Below, piece by piece: positions 54,547 through 64,000 of a stretch of 64,000 bases of DNA. The notes beneath the pieces were generated by a model. That model searched no databases. It was not told the DNA's origin and worked only from the letters and a program-made list of their open reading frames with translations. Origin of the DNA: CAVQHY01 sp963712465 (GTDB taxonomy: Bacteria > Actinomycetota > Thermoleophilia > Gaiellales > Gaiellaceae); the NCBI GenBank assembly GCA_963712465.1, contig CAVQHY010000010.1:124001-188000 (forward strand), in the 5' to 3' direction. Positions within the stretch are counted from its first letter, which is position 1. Every line of letters starts with the position of its first letter. Both the position numbers and the translations under genes were made by a program.

Positions 54547-54888
54547 ATGCAGAGCTGGAGACTGCCGGAGATCGACACGCCGGGCGGCACGCTGTCGCCC
54601 GTCGTGTTGACGAGCGCCGACGACGCGCGCGCCGTCCTGATCGAGCTTCAACCCGGCCAGGAGCTCGGCGATCACCAGGTCAAGGAGAACGCCTGGCTCG
54701 TCGTGATCGACGGCGCGGTCACGATCACGAAGGGTGGCGACGTGCTCGAGGCTCCAGGCGGGACACTCGTGCGCTTCCCGCCCGGGGAGCGCCACGCGGT
54801 CTCGAGCCGGGACGGGGGGAGGATCCTCCTCCTGCTTGCACCGTGGCCCGGCGAGGGCCACTACCTCGACGACGCGCCCGATCGTTAG
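54547..54888 (+). CDS. Small cupin-domain protein
   Basis: 113 residues, one conserved cupin barrel. Motif 1 region GQELGDHQVKENAWLVVIDG has one His and a Glu, and motif 2 region FPPGERHAVSSRDGGRIL has one His; a full cupin metal site usually has two His and a Glu in motif 1, so metal binding is possible but thinner than usual. Function unknown; sensor or small-molecule binding is typical. Its 3' end overlaps the converging membrane-protein gene by 4 bases. Confidence 0.82.
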   Translation: MQSWRLPEIDTPGGTLSPVVLTSADDARAVLIELQPGQELGDHQVKENAWLVVIDGAVTITKGGDVLEAPGGTLVRFPPGERHAVSSRDGGRILLLLAPWPGEGHYLDDAPDR

Positions 54889-55313
54889 CGCTTGGCGTCG
54901 GTCGGCGGCTTGCGGCCCGACGCGGCACCATCACGCGCCTGACGCTTCGTGAACATCCGGTACATGAGGGTGTCCATCAGGTGGCTGAACGGCAGGAAGA
55001 CGGCAGCAAGGATGAGCGCGTTCAGGATCTTCGCCTCGGTCGTCGTCTTGCTCCCGCCCAGCAGGAAGACGACGATCACGATCAAGGGCACGAAGATCGC
55101 GCCGCGCTTCAGCGTCCGGCGCCAGGTCGGCTTCTGGACAGTCCGGCCGCGCCCGTCGACGACAGGCTTCTCGGCCTTGCGGCCCGCAGCGCCCTTGGTC
55201 CCGCCTTCCGACTTCTCGACCGGGACCTCGTCGCCGTCCTCCGTGGTGACGACGAGCTCGTACTCGTGCCGCTGGAGCTTCTGCTTGCGCCTGCGTACCT
55301 TCTTCGTCGCCAC
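54885..55313 (-). CDS. Two-helix membrane protein of unknown function
   Basis: 142 residues. Highly basic N-terminus (KKVRRRKQKLQRHEYELVVT), an acidic/Gly linker, then a hydrophobic helix (IFVPLIVIVVFLLGG) and a second one (ILNALILAAVFLPFSHLMDT), ending in a charged tail. No family recognised. It follows hutI by 7 bases on the same strand, so it may be carried on the hut transcript, though nothing links it to histidine use. Confidence 0.65.
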   Translation of the reverse strand: MATKKVRRRKQKLQRHEYELVVTTEDGDEVPVEKSEGGTKGAAGRKAEKPVVDGRGRTVQKPTWRRTLKRGAIFVPLIVIVVFLLGGSKTTTEAKILNALILAAVFLPFSHLMDTLMYRMFTKRQARDGAASGRKPPTDAKR

Positions 55314-55320
55314 CCGGCGA

Positions 55321-56534
55321 TTATGCCTCCCAGACGACCTCGCCGCCCCGGATCACGATCGCGACGTGGTCGTGGCCGAGGTGGTAGGCGAGGTAACGCC
55401 AGTCGGGAGCCTCGAGCGCGACGAGGTCCGCCGCGAAGGCAGGCTCGAGGCGGCCGATCCGGTCGCCGCGTCCGAGCACGTGCGCGGCGTTCACGGTGCA
55501 TGCGGTCAGGGCCTCCGCCGGGGTCAGCCCGAGCTGGGTGCAGGCGAGGCTGCACGCAGCCGGCATGCTCTCGCAGAAGGCGCTGCCCGGGTTGAAGTCC
55601 GTTGCGAGCGCGACGATCGCACCGGCGTCGACGAGGGCGCGGGCAGGCGGCATCGGGCGGCCCAGGAACAGGGCGGCGACCGGCAGGAGCACCCCGGCGG
55701 CATCGCTGCGGGCGAGCACTGCGACGCCGGCGTCGCCCGTCGCCTCCAGGTGGTCGACGCTCCGGGCCCCAAGCTCGACGGCGAGCGGAATGCCGCCGCC
55801 CTCGGTGAACTGGTCCGCGTGCAGACGGACGACCAGGCCGGCCGCCCGGCAGGCCTGAAGGTAGCGTCGCGCCTGGGCGGCGTCGAATGCCCCCCGCTCG
55901 AGGAACACGTCCGCGGCCTCGGCAATCCGTGCGGCATCGGGGAGCACCTCGGCAAGCGCGAAGTCGAGGTAGGCGTCGGCTGACGAGAACTCGGGCGGCA
56001 CGGCGTGCGCCCCGAGCCAGGTCGGGATACCGCCCGCCGCGGCGACCGCGCGCAGCTGCGCCAGCTCGGTGTCGCGGTCCAGGCCGTAGCCGGACTTGGC
56101 TTCGAACGTGGTCGTTCCCCGCGCGAGCATCCAGGATCGGTGGCGGTCGACGATCTCGCCCAGCGCGGCTTCCCCGGCAGCTCTCGTCGCCCGGACGGTC
56201 GAGAGGATCCCACCGCCGGCCGCATGGAGCTCCTCATACGTCGCGCCGCCCGAGCGCAGGTCGAACTCGGCGACCCGGTCTCCCGCGAAGCACGCGTGGG
56301 TGTGACAGTCGACGAGGCCCGGGATCGCGCACCTTCCGCGCCCGTCGATCTCGACCACGTCGTCGTCCAGCGGACCGAGATCGCTCATCGCGCCGACGTC
56401 GACGATCACGCCCTCGCGCCAGAGGACGAACCCGCGCTCGACGACCCTGACGGCGCGAAGGTCGTGTCCCCGCAGGGGCGCCCCCGCGGCGCCGGGCGTG
56501 ACTACCTGCGCGAGGTCGCGCAGAAGGTAAGCGG

Positions 56535-56538
<4 letters not shown>
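55321..56538 (-). CDS. hutI: Imidazolonepropionase
   Basis: 405 residues. Third step of histidine breakdown: imidazolonepropionate to N-formimino-L-glutamate. Amidohydrolase metal motif CAIPGLVDCHTHACFAGDR, substrate block TTTFEAKSGYGLDRDTE, VRLHADQFTEGGG with metal His, and ALATDFNPGSAFCESMP with metal Asp. GTG 56538 overlaps the hutU stop by 4 bases. Last of the hut genes before the membrane protein. Confidence 0.96.
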
Positions 56539-58241
<1,703 letters not shown>

Positions 58242-58247
58242 GAGCCG

Positions 58248-58253
58248 ATTCTA
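58248..58253 (-). promoter_or_regulatory. -10 hexamer TAGAAT of hutU, sharing the HisD-like stop codon
   Basis: The TAG of the HisD-like stop (58253-58251) is the first half of TAGAAT, which ends 6 bases before the hutU ATG. An internal promoter for hutU-hutI is implied. Confidence 0.45.
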
Positions 58254-59594
58254 CGAGCCCTGGCCGCTCGTCGGCCCACCGAGGCCCCGTGCCCGGATCG
58301 CGGCCGCGTGCGCCGGGAAGCCCTCGTGCTCGGCGAGCGCGACGATCCCCGGCGCGAGTCGCGCCAGCGCCTCGCGGCTCGTGCGCGCGACCGAGCTCGT
58401 CTTCAGGAACGTCCGCGCCGTCACTCCCGACGACGAGCGGGCGAAGCCGCCCGTCGGGAGCGTCGCCGGGACACCGAGCGCATAGTTCGCGGCTGCGAAC
58501 GGCGTGTCGCCGAGGAGGATCTCGCCCGCGTGGTCGAGGCGCGCGAGAAGAGCCTCCGGGTCGTCGGTGGCGACGAGCAGGTGCTCCGGCGCGTAGTCGT
58601 TCGCGAACGACACCGCCTCGTCGAGATCGTCGACGAGAATCGCCCCGCCGAACCGGGAGATCGCCGCCGCGGCAAACTCCCGCCGCCACTCGGGAAGCGC
58701 GGCGAGCTGCTCCTCGACCTCGCGGTCGACCGCGTCGAGGAGGGCCGCCGAGTCGCTGAGCAGGAGCGCGGCCGAGTCGAGCCCGTGCTCGGCCTCGTTG
58801 AGGACGTCGGCGGCGAGGACCCGAGGTTCGGCCGAGTTGTCCGCGATCGTGAGGCTCTCCGAGGGGCCGAAGAGCATCACCGTCGAGCAGCCGAGCGCCT
58901 GCACCTGGATCTGGGCGGCGGTGACGGCCGGGCTCCCCGGGCCGACGACGCGGCTCACCTTCGGGATCGTTTCGGTGCCGAGTGCGAGGGCGGCGATCCC
59001 GGCCGGCCCGTTGGCGCGGAAGATGTCGCGCAGACCGAGCTCGCCGGCGACGACGAGCACGGCCGGATCAACCGCAATCCCCTGCCCCTTCGTCGGCGGC
59101 ACGACGACGGCGATGCGGGGGACGCCGGCGACGACCGCCGGGGTCCCGATCTGCATCAGCACCGACGGGAACGAGCCCTTGCCGCTCGGCACGAAGAGGC
59201 CGGCCGAGTCGATGGGCCGCCCCTGCTCGCCCACCTCCAGGCCCGGGGCGATCTCGGCCCTCCAGGTCATGCCGGCGGCTGCGCGCTCGTTGAACGCCCG
59301 GATGTTCGCCAGCCCCTCCCGGATCCCGTCGAGGACGGCACACGACACTCCCCGGCGCGCAGTCTCGATCTCGGCGTCCGTGACGCGGAGCTGATCGGGA
59401 GCGCACGCGATTCCGTCGAACCGCGCGAGTGCTCGGCAGACGGCCTCGTCGCCGTGCTCACGAACGTCCTCGACGATCGCCGCAACGCCCCGGTTGAGCT
59501 CGGGATCGAAGATGGCGGCCGTCGCGCGGGCCATGATCCGAGCGCGGTCGGCGTCGCCCATGGTCGAGAGCCGGTAGCGGGCGAATGCGCCCAT
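58251..59594 (-). CDS. Histidinol dehydrogenase-like protein in the hut operon
   Basis: 447 residues. The fold matches HisD (RPIDSAGLFVPSGKGSFPSV, FANDYAPEHLLVAT). Catalytic Glu337-His338 and zinc ligands His270 and His429 are kept. By alignment with E. coli HisD, zinc ligand Gln259 is Glu267, Asp360 is Asn370, and substrate His367 is Ala377 (PATLPT for NHVLPT). It sits between hutH and hutU, coupled to hutH by a one-base overlap (TGATG), in a degradative operon with no other his genes. So it is likely a paralogue oxidising another alcohol, as HpsN does for sulfopropanediol, rather than the biosynthetic enzyme. True HisD with divergent sites is the alternative. Confidence 0.85.
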   Translation of the reverse strand: MGAFARYRLSTMGDADRARIMARATAAIFDPELNRGVAAIVEDVREHGDEAVCRALARFDGIACAPDQLRVTDAEIETARRGVSCAVLDGIREGLANIRAFNERAAAGMTWRAEIAPGLEVGEQGRPIDSAGLFVPSGKGSFPSVLMQIGTPAVVAGVPRIAVVVPPTKGQGIAVDPAVLVVAGELGLRDIFRANGPAGIAALALGTETIPKVSRVVGPGSPAVTAAQIQVQALGCSTVMLFGPSESLTIADNSAEPRVLAADVLNEAEHGLDSAALLLSDSAALLDAVDREVEEQLAALPEWRREFAAAAISRFGGAILVDDLDEAVSFANDYAPEHLLVATDDPEALLARLDHAGEILLGDTPFAAANYALGVPATLPTGGFARSSSGVTARTFLKTSSVARTSREALARLAPGIVALAEHEGFPAHAAAIRARGLGGPTSGQGS

Positions 59595-61114
59595 CAGCGC
59601 GCCGCGTCCAGGACGACGTTGGCGAGCGCGCCCTCGGCGACGAGCGCGCGCACCGCCTCGATGTCCGGGGCCGGCGGCCGATCGACGTCGAGCGCGCTGA
59701 CACGCTCTCGCACGAGCCCGTGCAGGCGGGCGACGCCTTGCCCCGGACGCCTCGCTCCCGTCTCGAGCCCCTGCGCGGCGCACAGAACCTCGATCGCGAC
59801 CACGGTCTCGGCGGCCTCGCTGGAGCGACGCGCCAGCAACGCGCCGGTCATACCCATGCTGACGTGATCCTCCTGGTTGTCCGACGTCGGCACGCTGTCG
59901 ACCGAAGTCGGGTGCGCCAGCACCCGCAGCTCGGCGACGAGGGCGGCCGCCGTGTACTGAGCGACCATGTAGCCGCTGGCGCGCCCGGCCTCGAGCGTGA
60001 GAAATGCTGGGAGGCCGTGGTTCAGCGACGGCGAGAGCAGTCGAAACGTCCGGCGCTCCGAGATCGACGCGATGTCGGCGAGCGCGATCCTCAGCGTGTC
60101 GAAGGCGAGCGCGAGGCTCTGGCCGTGAAAGTTCCCCGCCGAGACAACCTCTCCCGACTCGAGCACGATCGGATTGTCCGTGACCGCGTTGAGGTCGACC
60201 TCGACGAGCCGGCGGAAGAATCCGACGGCCTCACGGGCGGCTCCGTGGACCTGCGGCACGCAGCGCAGCGAGTAGGCGTCCTGGACGTCATCGTACTCCC
60301 GCGTGCCGAGCCGCTCGGATCCCTCCACGAGCGCGCGCACGTTCGCCGCGGAGCGGGCCTGACCGGGCAGCGGGCGCAGCTCGTGGACGCGAGGGTCGAA
60401 CGCTCCCGGCGCGCCGTGCAGAGCGTCGAGCGACATTGCGGCCGCGGCGTCGGCGGAGTCGAGGAGCCGGCTGGCTCTGAGCGCGAGCAGCGCACCGATC
60501 GCGGTCATGAAGTGTGTCCCGTTGACGAGGGCGAGCGCTTCCTTGGGTGCGAGCTCGAGCGGCGGCAGGCCGAGCTCGACAAGAACGTCCCCGGCCGGGC
60601 GCGGGCCGTCGTCGGGGCCCGCCAGCTCACCGTCGCCCACGAGCGGGAGAAACGCATGCGCGCTCGGGGCGAGGTCTCCGCTCGCTCCGAGCGAGCCGAC
60701 TCCGGGGACCGGCGCGAGCAGGTCGCGGTTGAGAAGCGTGACGACACGCTCGAGCACGAGCGGCCGGATTCCCGAACGGGCGCGGAGGAGCCCGTTCAGG
60801 CGCAGCGCGAGCGCGGCACGTACCACCTCCCGGGGAAGCGGGTCGCCGACACCCGCTGCATGGCTGCGGAGGATGTCGCGCTGCATCGCGGCCGCCTCGT
60901 CGAGGGAGATCCGCTCCCTGACCAGCGCACCGAGCCCCGTGGTGATTCCGTAGATCGTGTCGCCGCGCCCGATCGCCTGTTCGAGCGAGCGGCGGTTCTC
61001 GCCCACGGCGCGCATCGCCCCGGCCTCGAGCTCGACGTGCGCCCGCTCCTCCGCAATCCGACCAACGTCCTCGAGCGAGAGCGTGGAGCCCGTCAGGACG
61101 ACGGGCTCAGGCAA
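59594..61114 (-). CDS. hutH: Histidine ammonia-lyase
   Basis: 506 residues. Deaminates histidine to urocanate. The MIO cofactor forms from Ala-Ser-Gly in VGSLGASGDLAPSAHAFLPL. Also seen: YGITTGLGALV, NGTHFMTAIGAL, SAGNFHGQSLALAFDTL and TSDNQEDHVSMGM. TTG 61114 overlaps the end of the broken SDR gene by 8 bases. Product passes to hutU two genes downstream. Confidence 0.97.
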   Translation of the reverse strand: MPEPVVLTGSTLSLEDVGRIAEERAHVELEAGAMRAVGENRRSLEQAIGRGDTIYGITTGLGALVRERISLDEAAAMQRDILRSHAAGVGDPLPREVVRAALALRLNGLLRARSGIRPLVLERVVTLLNRDLLAPVPGVGSLGASGDLAPSAHAFLPLVGDGELAGPDDGPRPAGDVLVELGLPPLELAPKEALALVNGTHFMTAIGALLALRASRLLDSADAAAAMSLDALHGAPGAFDPRVHELRPLPGQARSAANVRALVEGSERLGTREYDDVQDAYSLRCVPQVHGAAREAVGFFRRLVEVDLNAVTDNPIVLESGEVVSAGNFHGQSLALAFDTLRIALADIASISERRTFRLLSPSLNHGLPAFLTLEAGRASGYMVAQYTAAALVAELRVLAHPTSVDSVPTSDNQEDHVSMGMTGALLARRSSEAAETVVAIEVLCAAQGLETGARRPGQGVARLHGLVRERVSALDVDRPPAPDIEAVRALVAEGALANVVLDAAR

Positions 61115-61546
61115 GCGGCCCGCCGTCGATCGTCACGGCGCTGCCGTTCATGTACGCCGCTTCCGGAGTGGCGAGAACCGACACGAGCGCCGCGATCTCG
61201 CTCGGTTCGCCGGTGCGTCCGGAGGGGATGTCGCGGACAATCGCGCACGGGCCGTGGGGTCGTCGAGGTACGCGTCCAGCTCGACCACGGGGCGGCCCTG
61301 CCCGCCGATCGCCCGGTATGCCTCGATGAACGAGTCGACGACCTGATCCTCGTCCGATGCGTCGCAGATCGACCCTCCCGCGCGGTCGGACGCCAGCTCG
61401 GCCAGCGCGACGGCGAGTATCTCGGTACGCGTCCCCAGGATCCAGACCCGCGCGTCCTCGTCGACGAAGCGGCGGGCCACGGCAAGCCCGATACCGCTCG
61501 CCCCGCCGGAGACGAGCGCACCGCGATCGGCGTGGAGCGCGGTCAT
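61107..61546 (-). pseudogene. Short-chain dehydrogenase/reductase remnant lacking its catalytic core
   Basis: The N-terminus is intact: Rossmann motif ALVSGGASGIGLAVARRFVD up to VDSFIEAYRAIGG. It then jumps to a late-SDR segment (VVELDAYLDDPTARAR). After a further one-base deletion the frame changes to the SDR C-terminus (RDIPSGRTGEPSEIAALVSV, YMNGSAVTIDGGPLA) ending at TGA 61107. About 105 residues that should hold NNAG, the catalytic Ser and YxxxK are missing. ATG 61546 overlaps the ftcD stop by 4 bases. Either a true pseudogene or an assembly deletion. The position between ftcD and hutH gives no clear role. Confidence 0.85.
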
Positions 61547-62437
61547 GTCGCCTCCTCGAGGATGCGAAGCTCGAGCACGCGGCCCGCGTCCAGGCCCTCG
61601 AGCCGAAGCGGCGATCGTGCCGCGGCGATCACCGGCCCGACCGGCATCAGCCCGACCAGCTCGCTCCTGGCGACCTCCACCCCGCGTAGGTGCGCCTCCG
61701 CCGTGATCCGCTCGACGACGGCGTGCGGCGGTGTCGCCTGCCAGTCGACGATGTTCATGCTCACCTGGACGAGGCCGGCGGTCGGTAGGTCGAGCCCGAG
61801 GGCGCGTACCCCGGGGAGACCCCCGTCACGCTCGCGCACGACCGCCGCGATCTGCCGGGCGATGCCCACATCGTCGCTTGCGAGATCGACATTGAAGGCG
61901 ATCAGCGGCGAGCGCACGCCCACGATCACCCCACCTGCCTTCGGGTGCAATTGCCTCGGCCCGCGGTCGGGAGCCAGCTCGCCGGAGTCGATTCGACGTT
62001 GCAGCTCCTGGGTCCCGCCGCGACGGAAGAACGCCGGCTCGCGCGCCGGCCGTCGAGAGTCTTCCGTAGAAGAAGACCGGCAGCTCGAGCTCGCGTGCGA
62101 TGCGATCGGCGAGCTCGAGCGCCGCCTCCCGGGCAGCATTCTCCGCGGCCGGGTCGAGCGGCACGATGGGGACCACGTCCGCGGCGCCGATGCGCGGGTG
62201 CGCGCCGTCGTGAGCCGTGAGGTCGATGAGCTCCGCGGCGCGGGCGATCCCGGAGAGCAGCGTGTCGACGAGTTGCCCGCCCGTGCCGACGAGCGTGTAG
62301 ACGGAGCGATGGTGGTCGGGATCGGCGTGGACGTCGAGCAGCCGCGCCGGCCGGGAGAACGCCTCGCGAAGGCCCGCCAGCACGACCGCGTCGCGGCCCT
62401 CGCTGAGGTTGGGAACGGACTCGAGCGGCAGCGGCAC
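61543..62437 (-). CDS. ftcD: Glutamate formimidoyltransferase, interrupted by an apparent +1 frameshift
   Basis: Moves the formimino group from formiminoglutamate to tetrahydrofolate, the step after hutI. From GTG 62437: ESVPNLSEGRDAVVLAG, LLDVHADPDHHRSVYTLVG, IDLTAHDGAHPRIGAADVVP, then LELPVFFYG, where the frame ends. The next frame continues RRPAREPAFFRRGGTQEL, PKAGGVIVGVRSPLIAFNVD to TGA 61543. Length is 3 x 298 + 1 bases; dropping one A in GGAAGAC at about 62068-62070 gives YGDSRRPAREPAFF and a normal 297-residue protein. Only the transferase is present; no cyclodeaminase in the window. First gene of the hut operon. Confidence 0.9.
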
Positions 62438-62533
62438 CTGGCGATGATACGACGCCCTCCGCGGACGGCGGGCCTGCCCGACAGCCGCGTGCGGCTCGAG
62501 CTTCCCGTAGTAAGGCACGCCCGGCCTCCTCCC

Positions 62534-62586
62534 CGCTTCGAGCGTACCGAGCAAGGGCACGCGTGTGTGACACGGACTGTGCCGGA
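62534..62586 (+). repeat. Intergenic repeat: CGCTTCGAGCGTA box and GTGTGTGACA motif
   Basis: CGCTTCGAGCGTA (62534-62546) is identical to the box at 13308-13320, followed by GCGTGTGTGACACGGACTGTGCCGGA (62561-62586), which resembles 6666-6687, 13374-13393 and 32060-32080. The CCCACCC hairpin is missing here. It lies in the 236-base divergent gap between ftcD and the ABC exporter. Confidence 0.55.
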
Positions 62587-62661
62587 TTAGCGACCGGCGA
62601 GCGCCGGATCGGTGACGCGCCGCGTGTCGGCGCGACCATCGGGGGCTCGGTGTCGCCCGGC

Positions 62662-62667
62662 TAGACT
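62662..62667 (+). promoter_or_regulatory. -10 hexamer TAGACT of the ABC exporter gene
   Basis: TAGACT ends 6 bases before GTG 62674, so the mRNA should be leaderless. Confidence 0.45.
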
Positions 62668-62673
62668 CGATTC

Positions 62674-64000
62674 GTGGTCGCCTCTTCGCCTCCGTTCAGA
62701 CGCACGTTCCTACGCCTGCTGGGGTTCCTGCGCCCCTACCGGTGGTCGGTCGGGCTGTCGATCGTGCTGGCGATCGGCGCCCAGGCGTGCGCGATCGCCA
62801 TCCCCCTCGTCGTCGCCCAGGTGATCGACGGAGCCATCCCCGACGAGGACGAGACGCAGCTTTGGCTCCTCATCGGAGCAGTCACGCTGATCGGTTTCGT
62901 GAAAGCACTTCTCCTCGTCGGCAGGCGCTTCATCGCCGGCCGTCAGGCGCTCGCGGTCGACTTCGACCTGCGAAACGCCCTCTACGGGCACCTGTTGCGG
63001 CTCTCGTGGGGCTTCTACGACCGCCACCAGACCGGCCAGCTGATGTCGCGGGCGACGGTCGACCTCCAGAGCGTCCGCTTCTTCCTCGGCTACGGGCTGA
63101 TCTTCTTCAGCCAGCACGTCCTCACCGTCGTCGCCGTCACTGCGATCGTCTTCGTGCTCGACTGGCAGCTCGCCCTCATCGCCCTCGCGATCGTGCCTCT
63201 GCTCGTTCTCGTGGCTCACCGCTACTCGGCGCGCTCCCATCCGATCCTCCGCGACGTCCAGCAGCGGCTCGCCGACATGACCACCGTCGCCGAGGAGAAC
63301 ATCGTCGGCGTCAACGTCGTCAAGGCATTCGCGCAGGAGCCGCGTGAGGCGGAGCGCTTCGACGGCCGCACCGAAGCCGTGTTCGAGAAGTCGATCGAGG
63401 CGACGCGGCAGCAGTCGTTCTACGTGCCCGCGCTCGGCTTCCTCCCGCTCGTGGCTCAGGCCGCGGTTCTGCTCGTCGGCGGCCGCCAGGTGATCGAGGG
63501 CGAGCTGCTGCTCGGAGACTTCGTCGCCTTCAACATCTACCTGCTCATGCTCGTCATGCCGCTGCGGATGCTCGGCATGTGGATCGGGATGGGCCAGCGC
63601 GCGATCGCCTCGGGCGAGCGGATCTTCCAGGTGCTCGACGAGCCGGAGGAGATCGTCGACCGGCCGGATGCTCGTAGCCTTCCCGAGGGCGGGGGCCGGA
63701 TTCGATTCGAGCGCGTGACCTTCGGCTACGACGCCGACCGGCCCGTTCTCCACGAGCTCGACTTCGAGCTCGAGCCGGGAACGACGGTCGCGCTGATCGG
63801 GCACACGGGCTCGGGCAAGACGACGTTGACCGCGCTCGTGCCGCGCTTCTACGACGTGACGGCGGGTCGCGTGCTCCTCGACGGCGCCGACGTCCGCGAC
63901 ATCACGCTGGCGGAGCTTCGGCGCGCCGTCGGGGTCGTGTCGCAGGACCCGTTTCTCTTCTCGACGACCGTCTCGGAGAACATCGCCTTCGGCAATCCGG
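62674..64000 (+). CDS. ABC-type exporter, fused membrane and ATPase domains (partial, 3' end outside window)
   Basis: 442 residues visible. A six-helix type I exporter domain (residues 20-325, with FYDRHQTGQLMSRATVDL and NIVGVNVVKAFAQEPREAER), then the ATPase domain: Walker A LIGHTGSGKTTLTALVPRF and the Q-loop VGVVSQDPFLFSTTVSENIA. The signature, Walker B and H-loop lie past the end. Such half-transporters dimerise, often with a second one encoded next. GTG 62674 has TAGACT 6 bases upstream. Substrate unknown. Confidence 0.93.
   Translation, partial: MVASSPPFRRTFLRLLGFLRPYRWSVGLSIVLAIGAQACAIAIPLVVAQVIDGAIPDEDETQLWLLIGAVTLIGFVKALLLVGRRFIAGRQALAVDFDLRNALYGHLLRLSWGFYDRHQTGQLMSRATVDLQSVRFFLGYGLIFFSQHVLTVVAVTAIVFVLDWQLALIALAIVPLLVLVAHRYSARSHPILRDVQQRLADMTTVAEENIVGVNVVKAFAQEPREAERFDGRTEAVFEKSIEATRQQSFYVPALGFLPLVAQAAVLLVGGRQVIEGELLLGDFVAFNIYLLMLVMPLRMLGMWIGMGQRAIASGERIFQVLDEPEEIVDRPDARSLPEGGGRIRFERVTFGYDADRPVLHELDFELEPGTTVALIGHTGSGKTTLTALVPRFYDVTAGRVLLDGADVRDITLAELRRAVGVVSQDPFLFSTTVSENIAFGNP

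Noticed and set aside
58251..59594. Annotating the HisD-like gene as biosynthetic hisD
   Set aside because: Three conserved active-site positions differ and the operon is degradative; family membership only is supported.
59585..62590. A 1001-codon plus-strand frame across the hut genes
   Set aside because: Runs antisense through four clearly real genes; low-complexity Arg/Glu-rich sequence and no recognisable motif.

Overview
The window is a very GC-rich chromosomal segment (roughly 70% G+C by eye) with about sixty genes packed almost end to end, most on the minus strand. Gene content and order point to a deep-branching actinobacterium, most plausibly class Thermoleophilia (Gaiellales/Solirubrobacterales). 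This is inference from SteA/SteB beside recN and pyrG, a DivIVA-like coiled-coil protein, two-subunit glycyl-tRNA synthetase, a pyruvate phosphate dikinase with its regulatory protein, and GTG/TTG starts with 4-base stop/start overlaps. No tRNA, rRNA, CRISPR array, insertion sequence or phage gene was seen.

Layout. 1-2.8 kb: partial ComB-type phosphatase (minus), then a zinc-finger rhomboid protease and a GT87-like membrane glycosyltransferase (plus). 2.75-6.5 kb: ppdK, a one-helix protein and the PPDK regulatory protein. 6.7-9.9 kb: glyQ-glyS with a WapI-like immunity gene at the end. 9.9-12.9 kb: an anchored protein, an MFS transporter and recO. 12.9-20.7 kb: glutaredoxin, fpg, deoA, deoB, alanine dehydrogenase, a NUDIX hydrolase, a DUF3866 protein and an M20 peptidase. 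21-38.5 kb: a long minus-strand backbone: aroC, aroKB, aroQ, pepQ, efp, an accB fusion, accC, nusB, an xseB-position gene, ispA, tlyA, nadK, recN, steA, steB, a GT2-PNPT fusion and pyrG. It matches the classical Bacillus (aroQ-pepQ-efp-accB-accC-nusB-xseB-ispA-tlyA-nadK-recN) and Mycobacterium (tlyA-nadK-recN-steA-steB-pyrG-NUDIX) orders. 38.6-45.2 kb: aroE-mltG-ruvX, flanked by plus-strand islands of secreted or glycan-related genes. 45.2-54.5 kb: alaS, mnmA, a structured intergenic RNA candidate, a DivIVA-like protein, aspS, hisS and an MBL hydrolase. 54.5-62.4 kb: a cupin, a membrane protein and a histidine-degradation operon (ftcD, broken SDR, hutH, HisD-like, hutU, hutI). From 62.7 kb: an ABC exporter running off the end.

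How it works together. The aro genes form most of the shikimate pathway beside translation and fatty-acid initiation genes. The hut operon takes histidine through urocanate and imidazolonepropionate to formiminoglutamate and passes the formimino group to tetrahydrofolate. Many genes have a TANNNT hexamer 6-10 bases before the start, suggesting leaderless transcripts.

Most notable: (i) the AccB (BCCP) position holds a 605-residue protein whose long N-terminal carboxyltransferase-like domain has lost every metal-site residue; (ii) a HisD paralogue inside the hut operon has altered zinc ligands; (iii) MnmA carries an N-terminal NifU/IscU-like domain without the scaffold cysteines; (iv) a family of intergenic repeats; (v) single-base +1 frameshifts in glyQ, alaS and ftcD, more likely sequence errors than decay, and an SDR gene missing its catalytic core.
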